Assembly (NCBI GenBank): GCA_949152475.1
Contig: OX424566.1
Coordinates: forward strand, 11,431,177-11,495,176
From: Terebella lapidaria
Lineage: Eukaryota; Annelida; Polychaeta; Terebellida; Terebellidae
Direction of reading: 5' to 3'
Length of the DNA: 64,000 nucleotides
Part shown: positions 1 through 11,149 of the stretch, one piece after another
Numbering within the stretch: position 1 is the first letter of the stretch
Layout of the letters: each line of letters begins with the position of its first letter
The notes under the pieces: generated by a model
What the model saw: the letters and a program-made list of their open reading frames with translations, nothing else
Databases searched by the model: none
Told to the model about the DNA's origin: nothing
Made by a program: the position numbers and the translations under genes

Positions 1-1104
1 ATGAAAATTTTCCTGTATCTTTGGGAAAATTCCAAATCGCAAAATAACCACAAATTGTTTTTCAAAATATTCTCCCATTTATATTTACATATCATACTTC
101 CATCCATTTGGAATAATGTTCACATCAATGTACATGCGATTGTTACATTCCAAGTACGTTATTCGTCCTACAAAATCATTTACGTTCTCTGTCAATTGCC
201 AATGACAATATTGCAGGCAAAGGCAAACTATGCAGTTCCCTTCCGCTGATAATAAGACAAATTAATTAGATTATTTGCTCCAGCCCTGGGCTCTGGTCTG
301 ATGGTGCTGATGAATGTCATCCTGATACAGGTCGCAACTAGCATGTCATCACAGGACACTGGGAAGTGGAAAAGGGTTGTATCTCTGTCATATTCAATTA
401 ATCACTGATAATGTCCTGACAGGGAAAAACGATTTTTGTCAGAAAATTATTACAACAGGTGCGAGAACGTGTTCGCACAATAACCAGTTGAGTGGGATAA
501 AGATGCAGACTTGCAGTAGCTGCATATCAGTTTGGATATACCTTGTGAACTGTAATAAATATAAGTGATACCGATTTGGTGTTGCTACTATATGGTTTAA
601 CACACGACTGATGTGTTTGTTGAAGTGATGGGTTGATGAAAAACTGTCAAAAGAGACACGTTCATCCGACATAGCTACATTCGTTTTCAAGTAACAGCAA
701 CAACGGACTTTGTTTCAGCATTGAAATTTTCATATCGAACTATCAGCTTTCTGTGGATGTGAAAAATTTGTATTGTTTTTTGACTCCTGACTTTGGTTTC
801 ATGATGTTATCCAAGTGTCCTTCATATACAAAAGTTTCATAAATTGTACACTTATGATCACATATTATGTTGCAGATAAAGTCATTAAACAAATGGACCC
901 CGTGTCTGCATGTATTGTCCACATGGAAAGATCAGCTTTCTATGGTTATGAATTATTTTTCACGTTTGTTATGACTGCTGGATAGAGTTCCTACAGGTTA
1001 CACAAGTGTTACTGATGATCTATACATCAGTGATTGTACAGGTATAGAATAAAGATGTACCTACCAACATATTGTACACATTAAACTGCAGTTGGAGTGA
1101 ATAA
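1..1104. repeat. Tandem duplication, copy 1 (left unit)
   Basis: This stretch is repeated at 3487-4330 in the same orientation, about 3.4 kb downstream. Shared landmarks are the opening block around 'catctttgggaaa', the 'cttccatccatttggaat' block near 100 and 3585, and the block ending 'aactgcagttgga' near 1097 and 4319. The copies differ by many substitutions and small indels, so the duplication is not recent. Reading frames here are short and are not preserved between the copies. I see no gene. Confidence 0.75.
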
Positions 1105-2305
1105 GCTTGGAGTTCGGCGGATATTCATAATCCGCCGAACACCAAGCTGGTAGACAGGCGGATGTACGGTATCTGGGCTTGCCTCGTGCGCTGTTACTAG
1201 TCGCTAGGATGTCACTGAACTCCATTAATACACTGGCTGGTATGGGCGGTCTGGGAACATTCAGTGTGTGTGTTGTGGAATGTCAGATGGATGGGTGACT
1301 GGGTGATGAGTGGCTCAATTTGCACTGGGGTAGTTGTAAGCCCACCTAGTGACTAACTGCCATTTTATTGTGTGTGTTTATGGGTTATGAGTCCACGTCG
1401 TTAGTGTGAAATATGCTTAGGCCTACTACATGTATACGTTGCCAGGTGACAAAATTTTCAGTATTTTGCTATACTTGGTCTGGATACTGAATTCTCCATG
1501 GAAACCTGATAAATATACTTTTGAGGATATTGAGTCACTTGTATTTTATATAACACAAGACACTAAGGAAAGGATTTATTCTGGACTAAACAAATTTTTT
1601 TAAAAAGTCAAAATTCAAGGGTATAAGTTAATGACAAAAGCATTTTCAACATGAAAGAAAAACAGGAAAATAAACAAAAAGTGAATGTTCAGATGATTCT
1701 GTAGCACACTGATAAACACTGTCAGCATCTCAAGAGGTGAGGAATCATCCTCACTTGTCACGCTTCACCCCCAGATTGTTTCCCTCGTGTTGATGGCCAC
1801 ATATACCCATTGTATGAATCGTGGCTGTATTGAGCTTCTGCACATCAGCCCTTTTTAAACTCTCCATGGACTCGGAAATCATCACGTTCAATTTAATTAA
1901 CATGGCTAATCATCAGCTGAACGCATGTACGTGCTTTCTTTTGTAGAAGGATGCACCGATAGATTGCTGAGGGGAAGAAATGTCAGTGTTTTACAAACAA
2001 CGTATGTATGTAGTAGGTCTATGTCTCATATTTCACACTAACGACCTGGACTCATAACCCATAAAAACACATAAAAATGGCAATTAGTCGCTAGGTAGGC
2101 TTAGAACGACCCTTGTGCGAATTATTTCACCGACCACTCAGTCACCCATAACACACACACTGCATGTTACCAGAGCGCCCATCCCAGCCAGTGTATCCAG
2201 GAGTCCAGTGACATCCTAGCGACCAGCAACAGCGCACGAGGCACGCCCAGTCACCATACATTCGCCAGTCTACCAGCTTGGAGTTCGGCGGATTATGAAT
2301 AATAT
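1105..2305. repeat. Large foldback: inverted arms of about 300 bp
   Basis: The left arm (about 1108-1437) and right arm (about 2008-2300) are inverted copies of each other. Both begin with the 'cttggagttcggcgg' block and share the 'gcctcgtgcgctgtt', 'gtcgctaggatgtcact' and 'actcataacccataa' blocks on opposite strands. The left tip is itself palindromic (GCGGAT/ATCCGC). The spacer of about 570 bp includes 1740-2000, which recurs inverted at 4660-4990. It interrupts the duplicated unit, because copy 2 runs on without it after 'ttggaatgaata' at 4319. This fits a foldback or MITE-type insertion. No target duplication was resolved. Confidence 0.65.
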
Positions 2306-2499
2306 ATGAGTCGCATAATAGCGGTCCCCACAGGAATTTTATATGTATATGCATGGATGTCGTATCCCGGTTGTAAAACGGATTGGATTTATCTATTGTG
2401 ATTAGATTTTGAGATAAAGAAATCTTTTATGCTTGACAAAATCGGGTAGGGATTGTGCTCTGCAGTAAATATACTTTCTTTTCCTTGTATGATTACTTT

Positions 2500-2830
2500 G
2501 CACTTCCAGTGCATATAGGCGTGTGATTCAGTGATTTATAGCCAACAAACTGACATAATTTAATGGATAAAGCTTTTTGACAGGTAAGACCCTTTATAAA
2601 ATGCTGATCTGCTAATAGCGTTTGATTGTGAAAACCCAGACGACATTAGTTTGTTGTATTTCGGGAAACTTATGCAGATTATTAAGCTCTTGTGTATAGT
2701 CAGTTGTTTTTGTCTTGTCATGCAAATAACGCAATTGGTTTATGACATTGCAACATTCATTCTAGTGAGCGAAATTGTGCCCAGGTTGCCTTGGCGTCAG
2801 AAAAAATATTAGTGTTTTAGCAAAGAGAAG
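2500..2830. repeat. Dispersed repeat shared with 10548-10830
   Basis: The block starting 'gcatataggcgtgtgattca' at 2511 recurs at 10551 in the same orientation. It is followed in both places by a similar series that includes 'gtcatgcaaata' and an 'atctgagcc' tail. A weaker relative of its distal part lies near 21190-21345. I see no gene. Confidence 0.6.
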
Positions 2831-3266
2831 AGAATGCAATGAAATCTGAGCCAAGGGAATCGTAATAAATAAAAATAACCACTGGCTGGGAACAATGAAG
2901 GTAATGTCTTGTTGCAGTGAAACTAACATCTAGTATTACCGGTATAACACTGGGATGGCAACATTCTTGAGCTAGAAACACAAAGAATACAAATTGTGTA
3001 ATCCCCATACTGTTCTTACGAAAAACGATAATGACACTGTCAATAAATCTTCCATGATAGTTTCAATCTCTCCATCCATGACTTATTCATATATTTCACC
3101 CCACAAGGTCTTATGTATACAGTTATGACCAGAGAAATGACCACTGAGTATGTAGTTCCTTGATGCAATGTGACAGCTGTGACCGACTCTGCACAGAGTA
3201 ATCAGATATACGTGGCAGGGATTTACGGAGTGCGCAGAAATTGTTGATTTCTTTTGCAGGACAAGG
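2831..3266. other. No gene seen
   Basis: AT-rich sequence with only short frames on either strand. No protein family, RNA gene or repeat structure was recognised. Confidence 0.5.
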
Positions 3267-3526
3267 TAGGTGATTATGCCACAGGGTGAGAAAATAACTC
3301 AATAAAATGTTATTCGAAACAGAGACAATATTTTACAGTATGAAATACAATGAATATTTTCTGGCATCTTTGGAAGATCTCCATATTTGCAAAGTTTAGG
3401 TGATTATGTTACAGAGTGCACGTAGGTGAGAAAATAACTCAATAAAATGATATTCACATCAGACACAATATTTTACATTATAAAGTACAATGGATATTTT
3501 CTGGCATCTTTGGGAAAGTTCCAAAT
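3267..3526. repeat. Two-copy tandem repeat, period 130 bp
   Basis: Units begin at 3267 and 3397 with 'taggtgattatg'. Both contain 'gagaaaataactcaataaaatg' and end with 'tattttctggcatctttgg'. The second unit runs directly into copy 2 of the larger left duplication, so this small duplication is nested at its border. Confidence 0.75.
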
Positions 3527-4330
3527 TGCAAAATAACCACAAATTGTTCTTCAAAATATTCTCTTATTTATATTCACGTAGCATACTTCCATCCATTTGG
3601 AATGTCCTGTTGGTAACCTAATGATAATGCTCACATCAATGTCACATGTGATAGTTACATTCCAAGTACGTTCTCCCTGCAAAATCATTTTCCTTCTCTG
3701 TCAATTGCCAATGATAATATTTCCTCATCTCAAGGCAAACTATGCAGTTCTCTTCCGCTGATAAGTAGAATAATAATTAGATTATTTGCGAAGACCTCCA
3801 GCCCTGGGTTCTGGTCAGATGGAGCTGAGGAATGTCGTCCAGAACAGGCCACAACTAGCATATAATCACAGAATACTCTGAGGTGGAATCGGGTTGTCTT
3901 TTTTGTCATATTCGACTAATCATTTATAAAAACAGACTTTGTGTCAGCATTGAATCGTACACATCTAACAATCATCTCCCTGTGAATGTATATACATGTA
4001 ATTTGTGTCGTATGTTGACTCCTGGGGTAGGTTTCATCATTTTACCCAAAATGTCCTTCATAATGCAGAGCATTATAAACTGTACCTCTATGATTGTATA
4101 TTATGCTGCCTATAAAGTAATTAGACAAGTGGGCTTCGTGTCAGCATGTTTTCTCCACATGGAATGGTCAGCTTTCTGTGTCTATGAATTATTTGCAACG
4201 TTTGTTATGACTCCTTGGCAGAGTTTTAAGGTGTTACTGATGGTCTATACCTCAGTGAATGTACAGGTATGGAATATATGTGTACCTGCTAGTACATAGT
4301 ACACATTCAACTGCAGTTGGAATGAATATA
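3487..4330. repeat. Tandem duplication, copy 2 (left unit)
   Basis: This is the second copy of the unit at 1-1104. It contains a 138-codon open frame (3883-4299), but copy 1 does not preserve that frame and the translation resembles no family. I treat it as non-coding. Confidence 0.7.
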
Positions 4331-5274
4331 CCTAAAAAAGGTATCCGAATTAAACGACTGTAAAATGAGTGAACGTCCGTGGTAGTTTCACATTTTACAC
4401 TTATGATTTATCATGTTTATGCATTCATACGTAGTTATGACAAGAGATCACACAGTTAGAGAGATCCTAGATGTGGCAGCTCGGCTTTTGTTTAGAGTAA
4501 GCATATATACATGGCGGGTAAATTTGGAATAGCAGTAATGACGATACAACATGGTGTATAATTTCAAACGAACTTTGAAAAACTTTTTCAAAAACCCCAA
4601 TGTAGTGTTTAATATGGTACACTGTCCTATTCGTCATAAATATTTCACATATATGGTTTGATCGGCCTTAATTGTAGTGCCACTCTGGAACACTGACATT
4701 TCTTCCCATCAGCGGTCTGTCCATTCTACAAGCAAAGCACGTACATGCCTTCAGTAGATGATTAGCCTTGTTAATTAGATTAAACGTGAAGATTCCCGAA
4801 TCCGTGGAGAGGACAGATAGGGCTGAGGTGCGGAAGCTCAATACAGCCACGATTCATACCGTGGGTACGTGGCCATTAATACGAGGGAAACAAAACAGTG
4901 TCTGGGGGTGAAGCGTGATCAATGATGATGATTCCTCGAGTTTTGAGATACCGACAGTGTATAGCAGTGTGCAGCAGAATCATCTGAGCATTCACTTTTT
5001 GTGTACTTTTTCTCACGTTTTAATAATGTTATAGTGTGCAAAACGTTATTTTATCTACATGTATAATGATTCGAATCATGGCAGTGGGCAAGCCACACTC
5101 GAATAATTAACACCAGAGGAATGTGCTGTTCAACGAGACAACTTTCCACGGAACCCATCGTTGATCGCTAGCGGAAGACACGTTAGCCCAGGGTGTTATG
5201 AAATGTCAATGTCTACATAATTATGGTTTTTATGTGTCAGATTCATCATCTCCCATATTGCATGGGACACGACG
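4331..5274. other. Gene-free; inverted relative of 1740-2000
   Basis: Positions 4660-4990 are an inverted, diverged copy of 1740-2000. Shared blocks on opposite strands include 'gacatttcttccc', the 'cacgattcat' region and 'cagaatcatctgagcattcac'. A weaker relative lies at 22690-22890. The rest is unrecognised AT-rich DNA. Confidence 0.5.
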
Positions 5275-5716
5275 TATTGGATGATAGCGCCAGCGTATGC
5301 TTTGTTTGTCTCACAACCTACACGCTATTTCTGAACCAGCTGCAGATATGTGGACTGTTCAAAGAAATTCCCAGCTGGTCTCTTGGCTGCTGCGAGACTA
5401 TTCCAAGAATAATAACTGCGTTTAAGAAATTTTATGAACGTCATCACTATCTAGTAGACAAGTACATCAAATATGTGACTGAGATCCAGCAGAACTTGTT
5501 TGCATATTTTTTTTTAAAAAATCATGACGGTTGTCACAAGTGGGGCAGGAAATGCTTACTCTTCCGCGACACCTGATTTCACCTCCTTATGGCCATATAT
5601 AGGGGTTCATGAAGTTCCATGAAATTGATAATGGGCTTTGAGATTGGACAATGGACTCTTGTGTTCGCTCGGATACTTCAAACTTGGGTATTGGTTCCAT
5701 GTTGGCTCCATATTCA
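5275..5716 (+). pseudogene. Decayed 3' fragment of a Penelope-like retroelement
   Basis: The plus strand aligns with the end of the RT ORF at 58470-60419. The peptide 'AAFKKFYGRHHDLVDKYSK' of the intact copy appears here as a run with several substitutions near 5413-5475. It is followed by the same 3' tail motifs, 'gtggggcaggaaatgct', 'acacctgatttcacctcc' and a diverged 'gggtattg' end near 5690. The upstream part, from about 5280, still matches the stretch around 'tttgtttgtctcacaacc' but carries frame breaks. Its divergence makes it clearly older than the other three copies. No RT catalytic motif remains. Confidence 0.75.
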
Positions 5717-5779
5717 TGTCATGATATAATCGGAGTCAGCTGTTGATACCAAACTTTGACCACACATGAGTGGCACATT

Positions 5780-5885
5780 TCCTACTCAGTCGGTGTCACT
5801 GCTGGTGGACGTTGAATCTGACCCCGAGGATACCATAAAAACAGTAGCCTTTTGGTTTATGATCAGGTAGTTATGTACTTGTCAT
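5780..5885 (+). repeat. Fragment of the 36512-36867 repeat family
   Basis: The block 'ggtgtcactgctggtggacg' at 5786 and 'cagtagccttttgg' at 5841 match the inverse strand of 36800-36860. It is the fourth, partial member of the family with copies at 20770, 36512 and 38426. Confidence 0.55.
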
Positions 5886-6331
5886 GCATCTTTTCCATTT
5901 TTCCCTTTTTACCATAGAGTAGAATAATCGGACACACATCGCAGAAATGTACTGAGAGAAGTTTAATTCATCCGACACAACATGATCGAAGACTTCGTCA
6001 GCAAGATGATGTGTAGGAGGGAATGTGGCGTGTTTCATTTGTAATTTTTCGTTCCTTACAGGTCCATCAATATTACGCTCATGTGTAATTTCCTCCAGAG
6101 CGGACATTCAACTCACGTGACAAAGATAGAGAACATCAAGCAGAAGAATTACACTGTAATAGCAAATGAGCTCGGTTGCCTGAATATGTTGTACTCTAGC
6201 ATTCTCACTATGCATAGTTTGAAACCTTTAAAACTATAACAAACTGCCTGAAATGATTAGTAAATTTTTCAAAAATGGTTCCAAGGTGAAGTGTACAACT
6301 ATCATTTACAAGTAATAATTAGTACGGATTG
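5886..6331. other. No gene seen
   Basis: Unrecognised AT-rich sequence. The 78-codon minus-strand frame at 5871-6107 shows no recognisable domain. Confidence 0.4.
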
Positions 6332-6335
6332 TTAA

Positions 6336-6875
6336 GGCAGCTGCCTTCGAAACCAGTCAATATTTTTTGAAAACTATATTTCATATTAAACATGCTAAAC
6401 TAACTGAAAGAAACATACTCACATCAAAAGTAATGAAAATAACCAGTCCTCTGGGAAATTTTGCTCATTTGAACAGGCGGTTGTCGCGTGAATACAGGAA
6501 CTGTATCCATCACACGCAGGTGTAAACAAAGCATAGAAATGCGAGATAGACTGACAATTCCACGCACATCATGGTATATCACTGATTATTTTCTCATAAC
6601 TACACTATATATGCACATACGAACTGGAAAATGTACTCGACGTGGACTTTTAAGCGCGATTTTAGCATTCGGTCACATTGGGTTTGATGGGTACACTTCG
6701 TTTGTTCATTTACAAAACCGGTACGAAATGGGCACAAAAACGGATGAAAAGACAACTCGGACGGACTGTAATCGTCGAAATCATTTAGCATACCTTTTGT
6801 TATATTGCATTAGATGTGTTTAACAAAAAGTGGTTTAAAAAAAAAATATATTGCATACATTCGAAGGCAGCAGCT
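6336..6875. mobile_element. piggyBac-type MITE, copy 1 (TTAA target duplication)
   Basis: A 540-bp non-autonomous element is flanked on both sides by TTAA (6332-6335 and 6876-6879). Its ends are inverted: the left reads 'ggcagctgccttcgaa' and the right, on the other strand, 'agctgctgccttcgaa' continuing 'tgtatgcaat'. The two halves are long, imperfect inverted copies of each other, for example 'tgtatccatcacacgcag' against the 'tttgatgggtacacttc' side. A second copy is at 37722-38273. Precise TTAA duplication is the hallmark of the piggyBac superfamily. No transposase is present. Open frames inside are by-products of the palindrome. Confidence 0.8.
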
Positions 6876-6879
6876 TTAA

Positions 6880-7640
6880 GAATAAGTATATCCGACTTCA
6901 TGTTGATTCTCTGGTGATAGACAAACCAGATTGAGGGAAAATTCTACCTGAGAAAGTTCAACTGGAAACCTCCTATATCGTTCTGAAGGCCATGCACCCA
7001 GACATTTCGAATGCCCAAAAAGAGAAGATTTATATGAATGAAAAGATTTTCATTGCTAAATTTCGTTCTGAAATTGACGCACTCCAAGCCCAAGGCCCAA
7101 GATTACCTGATTATTCCAAAAAGTGTTTTTCCGTCACAACACAGATCGTACGGAATCAAGCCTATTTTACTCGAGGTAGTGAATCATTGAGGCACTTGAC
7201 TCGTAACGTACTATTTTCTTGTCGTGAATAATTAAACACTCGTGGTATTTCCTTTCTCTTTGGTGAATGTTGTGTTCCATGTCCCGAAGGATGAGAATTG
7301 TAGGGCGCTTTTGCTGTCTCCAATCGGTGTCCATCAGTATGACGCTTTGAAATGGTGTTCTCACTATCAATGCTAAAGGCTACCATGTTTTGGAGTTCCA
7401 AAACAAATGTCAGAATATGATGCAAATTTAGCATTTCAAAACGTTTCCATGCAACAGGAGATACTAGGTATCAAGGTAGTTCAATTTTTTATCGTATCAC
7501 AGTCTATATATTTCAAAACGACATTCACATGGTATCGTTTTCTTGCTAGTATCATTTCTGTCTTGTGATTAGATGATGTGTCTATGGGACTTCTATCATC
7601 GTGGTATGAACGTCGTGCTATTTGTTTATATTATGCCAAA
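6880..7640. other. Possible degraded coding fragment, then repeat sequence
   Basis: A frame open from about 6937 to 7231 on the plus strand translates to a hydrophilic, Lys/Glu-rich peptide that is more protein-like than its surroundings. It contains 'MHPDISNAQKEKIYMNEK'. No family was recognised, and an overlapping frame just upstream also looks coding-like, so this may be a frameshifted element remnant. Positions 7160-7440 are an inverted relative of the 'aaaggaaatgccacgattgttcaa' repeat found at 14350, 15890, 17030 and 18725. Confidence 0.25.
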
Positions 7641-8621
7641 GATGTTCCAAGAGTGCCATGGGCAATGTTTTATGTATGTACATGTAATTTCACTTTCGCG
7701 GTTAACAGTAAGTACCTCCTTGATCGAAAAGTTCAGTGCAATAAACTTCCTCCTAATGTTTTAACGCTTCATCCAGTATTGCTATCGATGTGCCCTGTGG
7801 AAAACACCAATAGGCATTCTATCGTCGTGTAACGAACTCTATGCTATATATTTTCTAATAATGACGTTTTCTCGAATTTCTGCGTGGGATAAAAATTTCA
7901 CTTGACCTATTTGTATTGCATATAATATGACCACGAGGACGCCATACATAGCCAATGTGATAAAATATTTACTGGTATTTTTCTGTATATGACAATGACC
8001 TACTTGGGCTAGAAATACATCCCCATGCAATCGATATGCCCTGGTATCTTCATCATATGTCCTGAATAGTTAATAAGGTTCGATTAATTGGATCAGTTTT
8101 TTTAATGCATAAATTATTTGCCACATGAATGATTAACGAAAGCGCGTCTGGAAATACAGTACAGCTACCTTGTACATTAAGTAACACCGTAGGAATAAGG
8201 CAATGGTGTATGAAGAACATGTTATTGACACATTTTATGAAAATCCCAGAGAGCGCAATGAAACCACAACGATAAGTCCTTGAATAAATCATGGCCATGA
8301 TGAATAGTATATTATTATTGCTTCTACCTTTATGGTACCTATTGCTGAAGGTTCAATACACGTTGTATATAATTGCTGCAATATAATATACACAATTCAC
8401 ATTTATTCAAAGTTTCATACTTGTTGAAATCTGTTATTGCTCAAACACAGTCTGCTGGATATGTAATGTTTTGAGTCGCACGAAAATGTTCTGCATATAT
8501 ATTTCTTTGTCTTTCGCCAGCTGTAAAATGGATTGGATCCAACGTAGCCACAGCCATTGAGATATAGGAGATTTCCATGCAAAATCGAACAGGAGCTGTC
8601 TTTTGCAATTTGCTTTGTGGA
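7640..8621. repeat. 980-bp tandem duplication, copy 1
   Basis: Direct copy of 8622-10541. Both start 'gatgttccaaga' and run through 'ttaacagtaagtacct', 'ccctgtggaaaacaccaata' and 'gcgtctggaaatacagta' to 'tgcaatttgctttgtggatg'. Divergence is low, about a few percent by eye. The short frames 7578-7832 and 8557-8811 are the same shadow in both copies, with no domain. Confidence 0.85.
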
Positions 8622-9103
8622 TGTTCCAAGACTTCCATGGGCAATGTTTTATATATGTACATGTAATTTCATTTTCGCGGTTAACAGTAAGTACCTTCTT
8701 GATCGAAAAGTTCAGTGCAATAAACTTCCTCCTAATGTTTTAACGCTTCATCCAGTATTGCTATCGATGTGCCCTGTGGAAAACACCAATAGGCATTCTA
8801 TCGTCGTGTAACGAACTCTATGCTATATATTTTCTAATAATGACGTTTTCTCAAATTTCTGCGTGGGATAATAATTTCACTTGACCTATTTGTATTGCAT
8901 ATAATATGACCACGAGAACGCCATACATGGCCAATGTGATAAAATATTTACTGTTATTTTTCTGTATATGACAATGACCTACTTGGGCTAGAAATACATT
9001 CCCATGCAATCGATATGCCCTGGTATCTGCATCATATGTCCTGAATAGTTAATAGTTAACAAGGTTCGATTAATTGGATCAGTTTTTTATGCATAAACTA
9101 TTT

Positions 9104-9369
9104 GCCACATGAATGATTAACGAAAGCGCGTCTGGAAATACAGTATAGCTACCTTGTACATTAAGTAACACCGTCGGAATAAGGCAATGGTGTATGAAGA
9201 ACATGTTATTGACACATTTTATGAAAATCCCAGAAAGCCACATGAATGATTAACGAAAGCGCGTCTGGAAATACAGTACAGCTACCTTGTACATTAAGTA
9301 ACACCGTCGGAATAAGGCAAGGGTGTATGAAGAACATGTTATTGACACATTTTATGAAAATCCCAGAAA
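9104..9369. repeat. 133-bp direct duplication within copy 2
   Basis: Units 9104-9236 and 9237-9369 both start 'gccacatgaatgattaacga' and end 'gaaaatcccagaaa'. They differ at only a few positions. Copy 1 of the larger unit has a single version at about 8121-8253, so this arose after that duplication. Confidence 0.85.
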
Positions 9370-9449
9370 GCGCAATGAAACCACAACGATAAGTCCTTGA
9401 ATAAATCATGGACATGATGAATAGTATATTATTATTGCTTCTACCTTTA

Positions 9450-10249
9450 AGGCCCAGTCACACTGACGATACGACCAAGATACGACCTTGTTGCAACCTA
9501 AAATTTTTGTTATCGTGGACAAATCGTGACACGAACGTACGACTGGTCGCACAGGTCGTGAATGGTTGCAATCAAGAAACTAGTCGCAGCAAGGTCGATG
9601 GACATGTTCAAAACTTCCAACCTACGATCTCTGGTCGCACGTCGGTCTTGCACAATCTCGGACATTGTCGCACATTATTGACTAGCCAAAATGGTCGTGC
9701 TACTAGTCGTACAACCTGGCGACTAGTGGTGCAATCAGTCGTACAACTTCATGGTCAGTGGTGCGATTATTCACGACCTGTGCCGACTGGTAGTACGACC
9801 TTACGATTGGTGGTACCACCCATTTGAAGCTTCCAGAAAGGAGGATAAAACGCGCAGTGAAAAATATTTTACCAAACACAGTTTTGTGCCCTTCTATCTA
9901 ATCAGACGGCCGGTCGTGCTCTAGGCACGATTTGTCGTACGACTGGTCATTGATTGCAACGTCTGGTTGTACGACAGGTCTGTGGTCGCTACGATTGAAG
10001 GTACGACAGGTCTGTGGTCACTACGACTGAAGGCACGACAGGTCGGTGGTCGCTGCGACGTGGTCGTACGACTGCTTGCTATCAATCTTTTCCATTCTTC
10101 CCGCGATCGTGCCACCAAGCGTACCACCAATCGTATGAACAGTCGCTACTTGCGATTGCAGTTGCGATCACTGGTGATCAGTCGTAACTCAACAAATTTG
10201 AACCTGATCGTGCGACCATAAAATCGTACGACTCAGTGTGACTGGGCCT
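9450..10249. mobile_element. 800-bp non-autonomous DNA transposon, TTA target duplication
   Basis: The termini are inverted: 'aggcccagtcacactga' at the left and its exact complement at the right. TTA flanks both sides (9447-9449 and 10250-10252). The uninterrupted paralogous site at 8325-8345 reads 'ctacctttatgg', confirming both borders and a 3-bp duplication. A TWA target fits PIF/Harbinger, but without a transposase the superfamily is an inference. The interior is packed with short direct and inverted variants of 'ggtcgtacgac', so single strands could fold extensively. Base composition is richer in GC than the surroundings. The 139-codon frame inside (9408-9827) is not a recognisable protein. 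Confidence 0.85.
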
Positions 10250-10547
10250 TTATGGGACCTATAATGCTGAAGGTTCAATACACGTTGTATATAATTGCTG
10301 CAATATAATATACACAATTCACATTTATTCAAAGTTTCATACTTGTTGATTCTGTAATTGCTCAAACACAGTCTGCTGGATCTGTAATGTTTTGAGTCGC
10401 ACGAAAATGTTCTGCATATATATTTCTTTGTCTTTCGCCAGCTGTAAAATGGATTGGATCCAACGTAGCCACAGTCTTTGAGATATAGGAGATTTCCGTG
10501 CTAAATCGGACAGGAGTTGTTTTTTGCAATTTGCTTTGTGGATGATA

Positions 10548-10830
10548 AATGCATATAGGCGTGTGATTCAGTGATTTATAGGCAAGAAACTGTCAGAATC
10601 TAATGGATAAAGCTTCTTGATAGATAATGTCCTTCTTAAAATGTTAATTTGCTAATGGCCTATGTTTGTCAAACACCAAGCGCCATTAATTTGTTTATGA
10701 CCAAGATCTTCTGTAAAATATTAATCCTTTGTGTACCGTTTGTTGATTGTGTGCTGTCATGCAAATATGGCAATTGGCCTTGGTGCAAACGAAGAGTTTT
10801 TTTGCAAAGATAAATAATACAATACACATC
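10548..10830. repeat. Dispersed repeat, second copy
   Basis: Same-orientation counterpart of 2511-2830, with the same start block and a diverged tail. Confidence 0.6.
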
Positions 10831-11149
10831 TGAGCCCAGAAAATAGTAACAAGTTTAATTTGACCACTATCTGAAAACAGTCTTGATGAAAAAATTCAAT
10901 TGACCCTCTCCATTGATTTTCTACTTTGGAATAAGAAAAATGAAATAATGACGAAACAGTCGATGAATATCTAACGATTGTGCCACCCTTTACGTTCATA
11001 GTTTATTTATTCATGTATTCACTACAGCCCATTACCTCTAGTTTTTACATTGATAATCGTTGAGTCTTCTGTGATGTTTTCTGTGATGTAAAGGGTGTAC
11101 ATAATGCAATCGGATAAACATGGTAGGGTGAATGATGCTTGTCGCTAAC
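10831..11149. other. No gene seen
   Basis: Unrecognised AT-rich sequence with no repeat boundary or domain. Confidence 0.4.

Larger units (their letters stand above)
8622..10541. repeat. 980-bp tandem duplication, copy 2, interrupted
   Basis: Same unit as 7640-8621, enlarged by an internal 133-bp duplication (9104-9369) and by the 800-bp DNA transposon at 9450-10249. The end at 10541 joins directly to the repeat shared with 2511. Confidence 0.85.

Noticed and set aside
308-340. Hammerhead ribozyme core (CTGATGA)
   Set aside because: The conserved GAAA strand and closing helices are absent.
3883-4299. 138-codon ORF as a possible membrane or secreted protein
   Set aside because: The duplicated counterpart (near 377-1060) does not keep the frame, and the composition follows the local AT bias.
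9408-9827. 139-codon ORF inside the TTA-flanked transposon
   Set aside because: The translation reflects the repeated 'gtcgtacgac' motif and starts outside the element. There is no transposase similarity.
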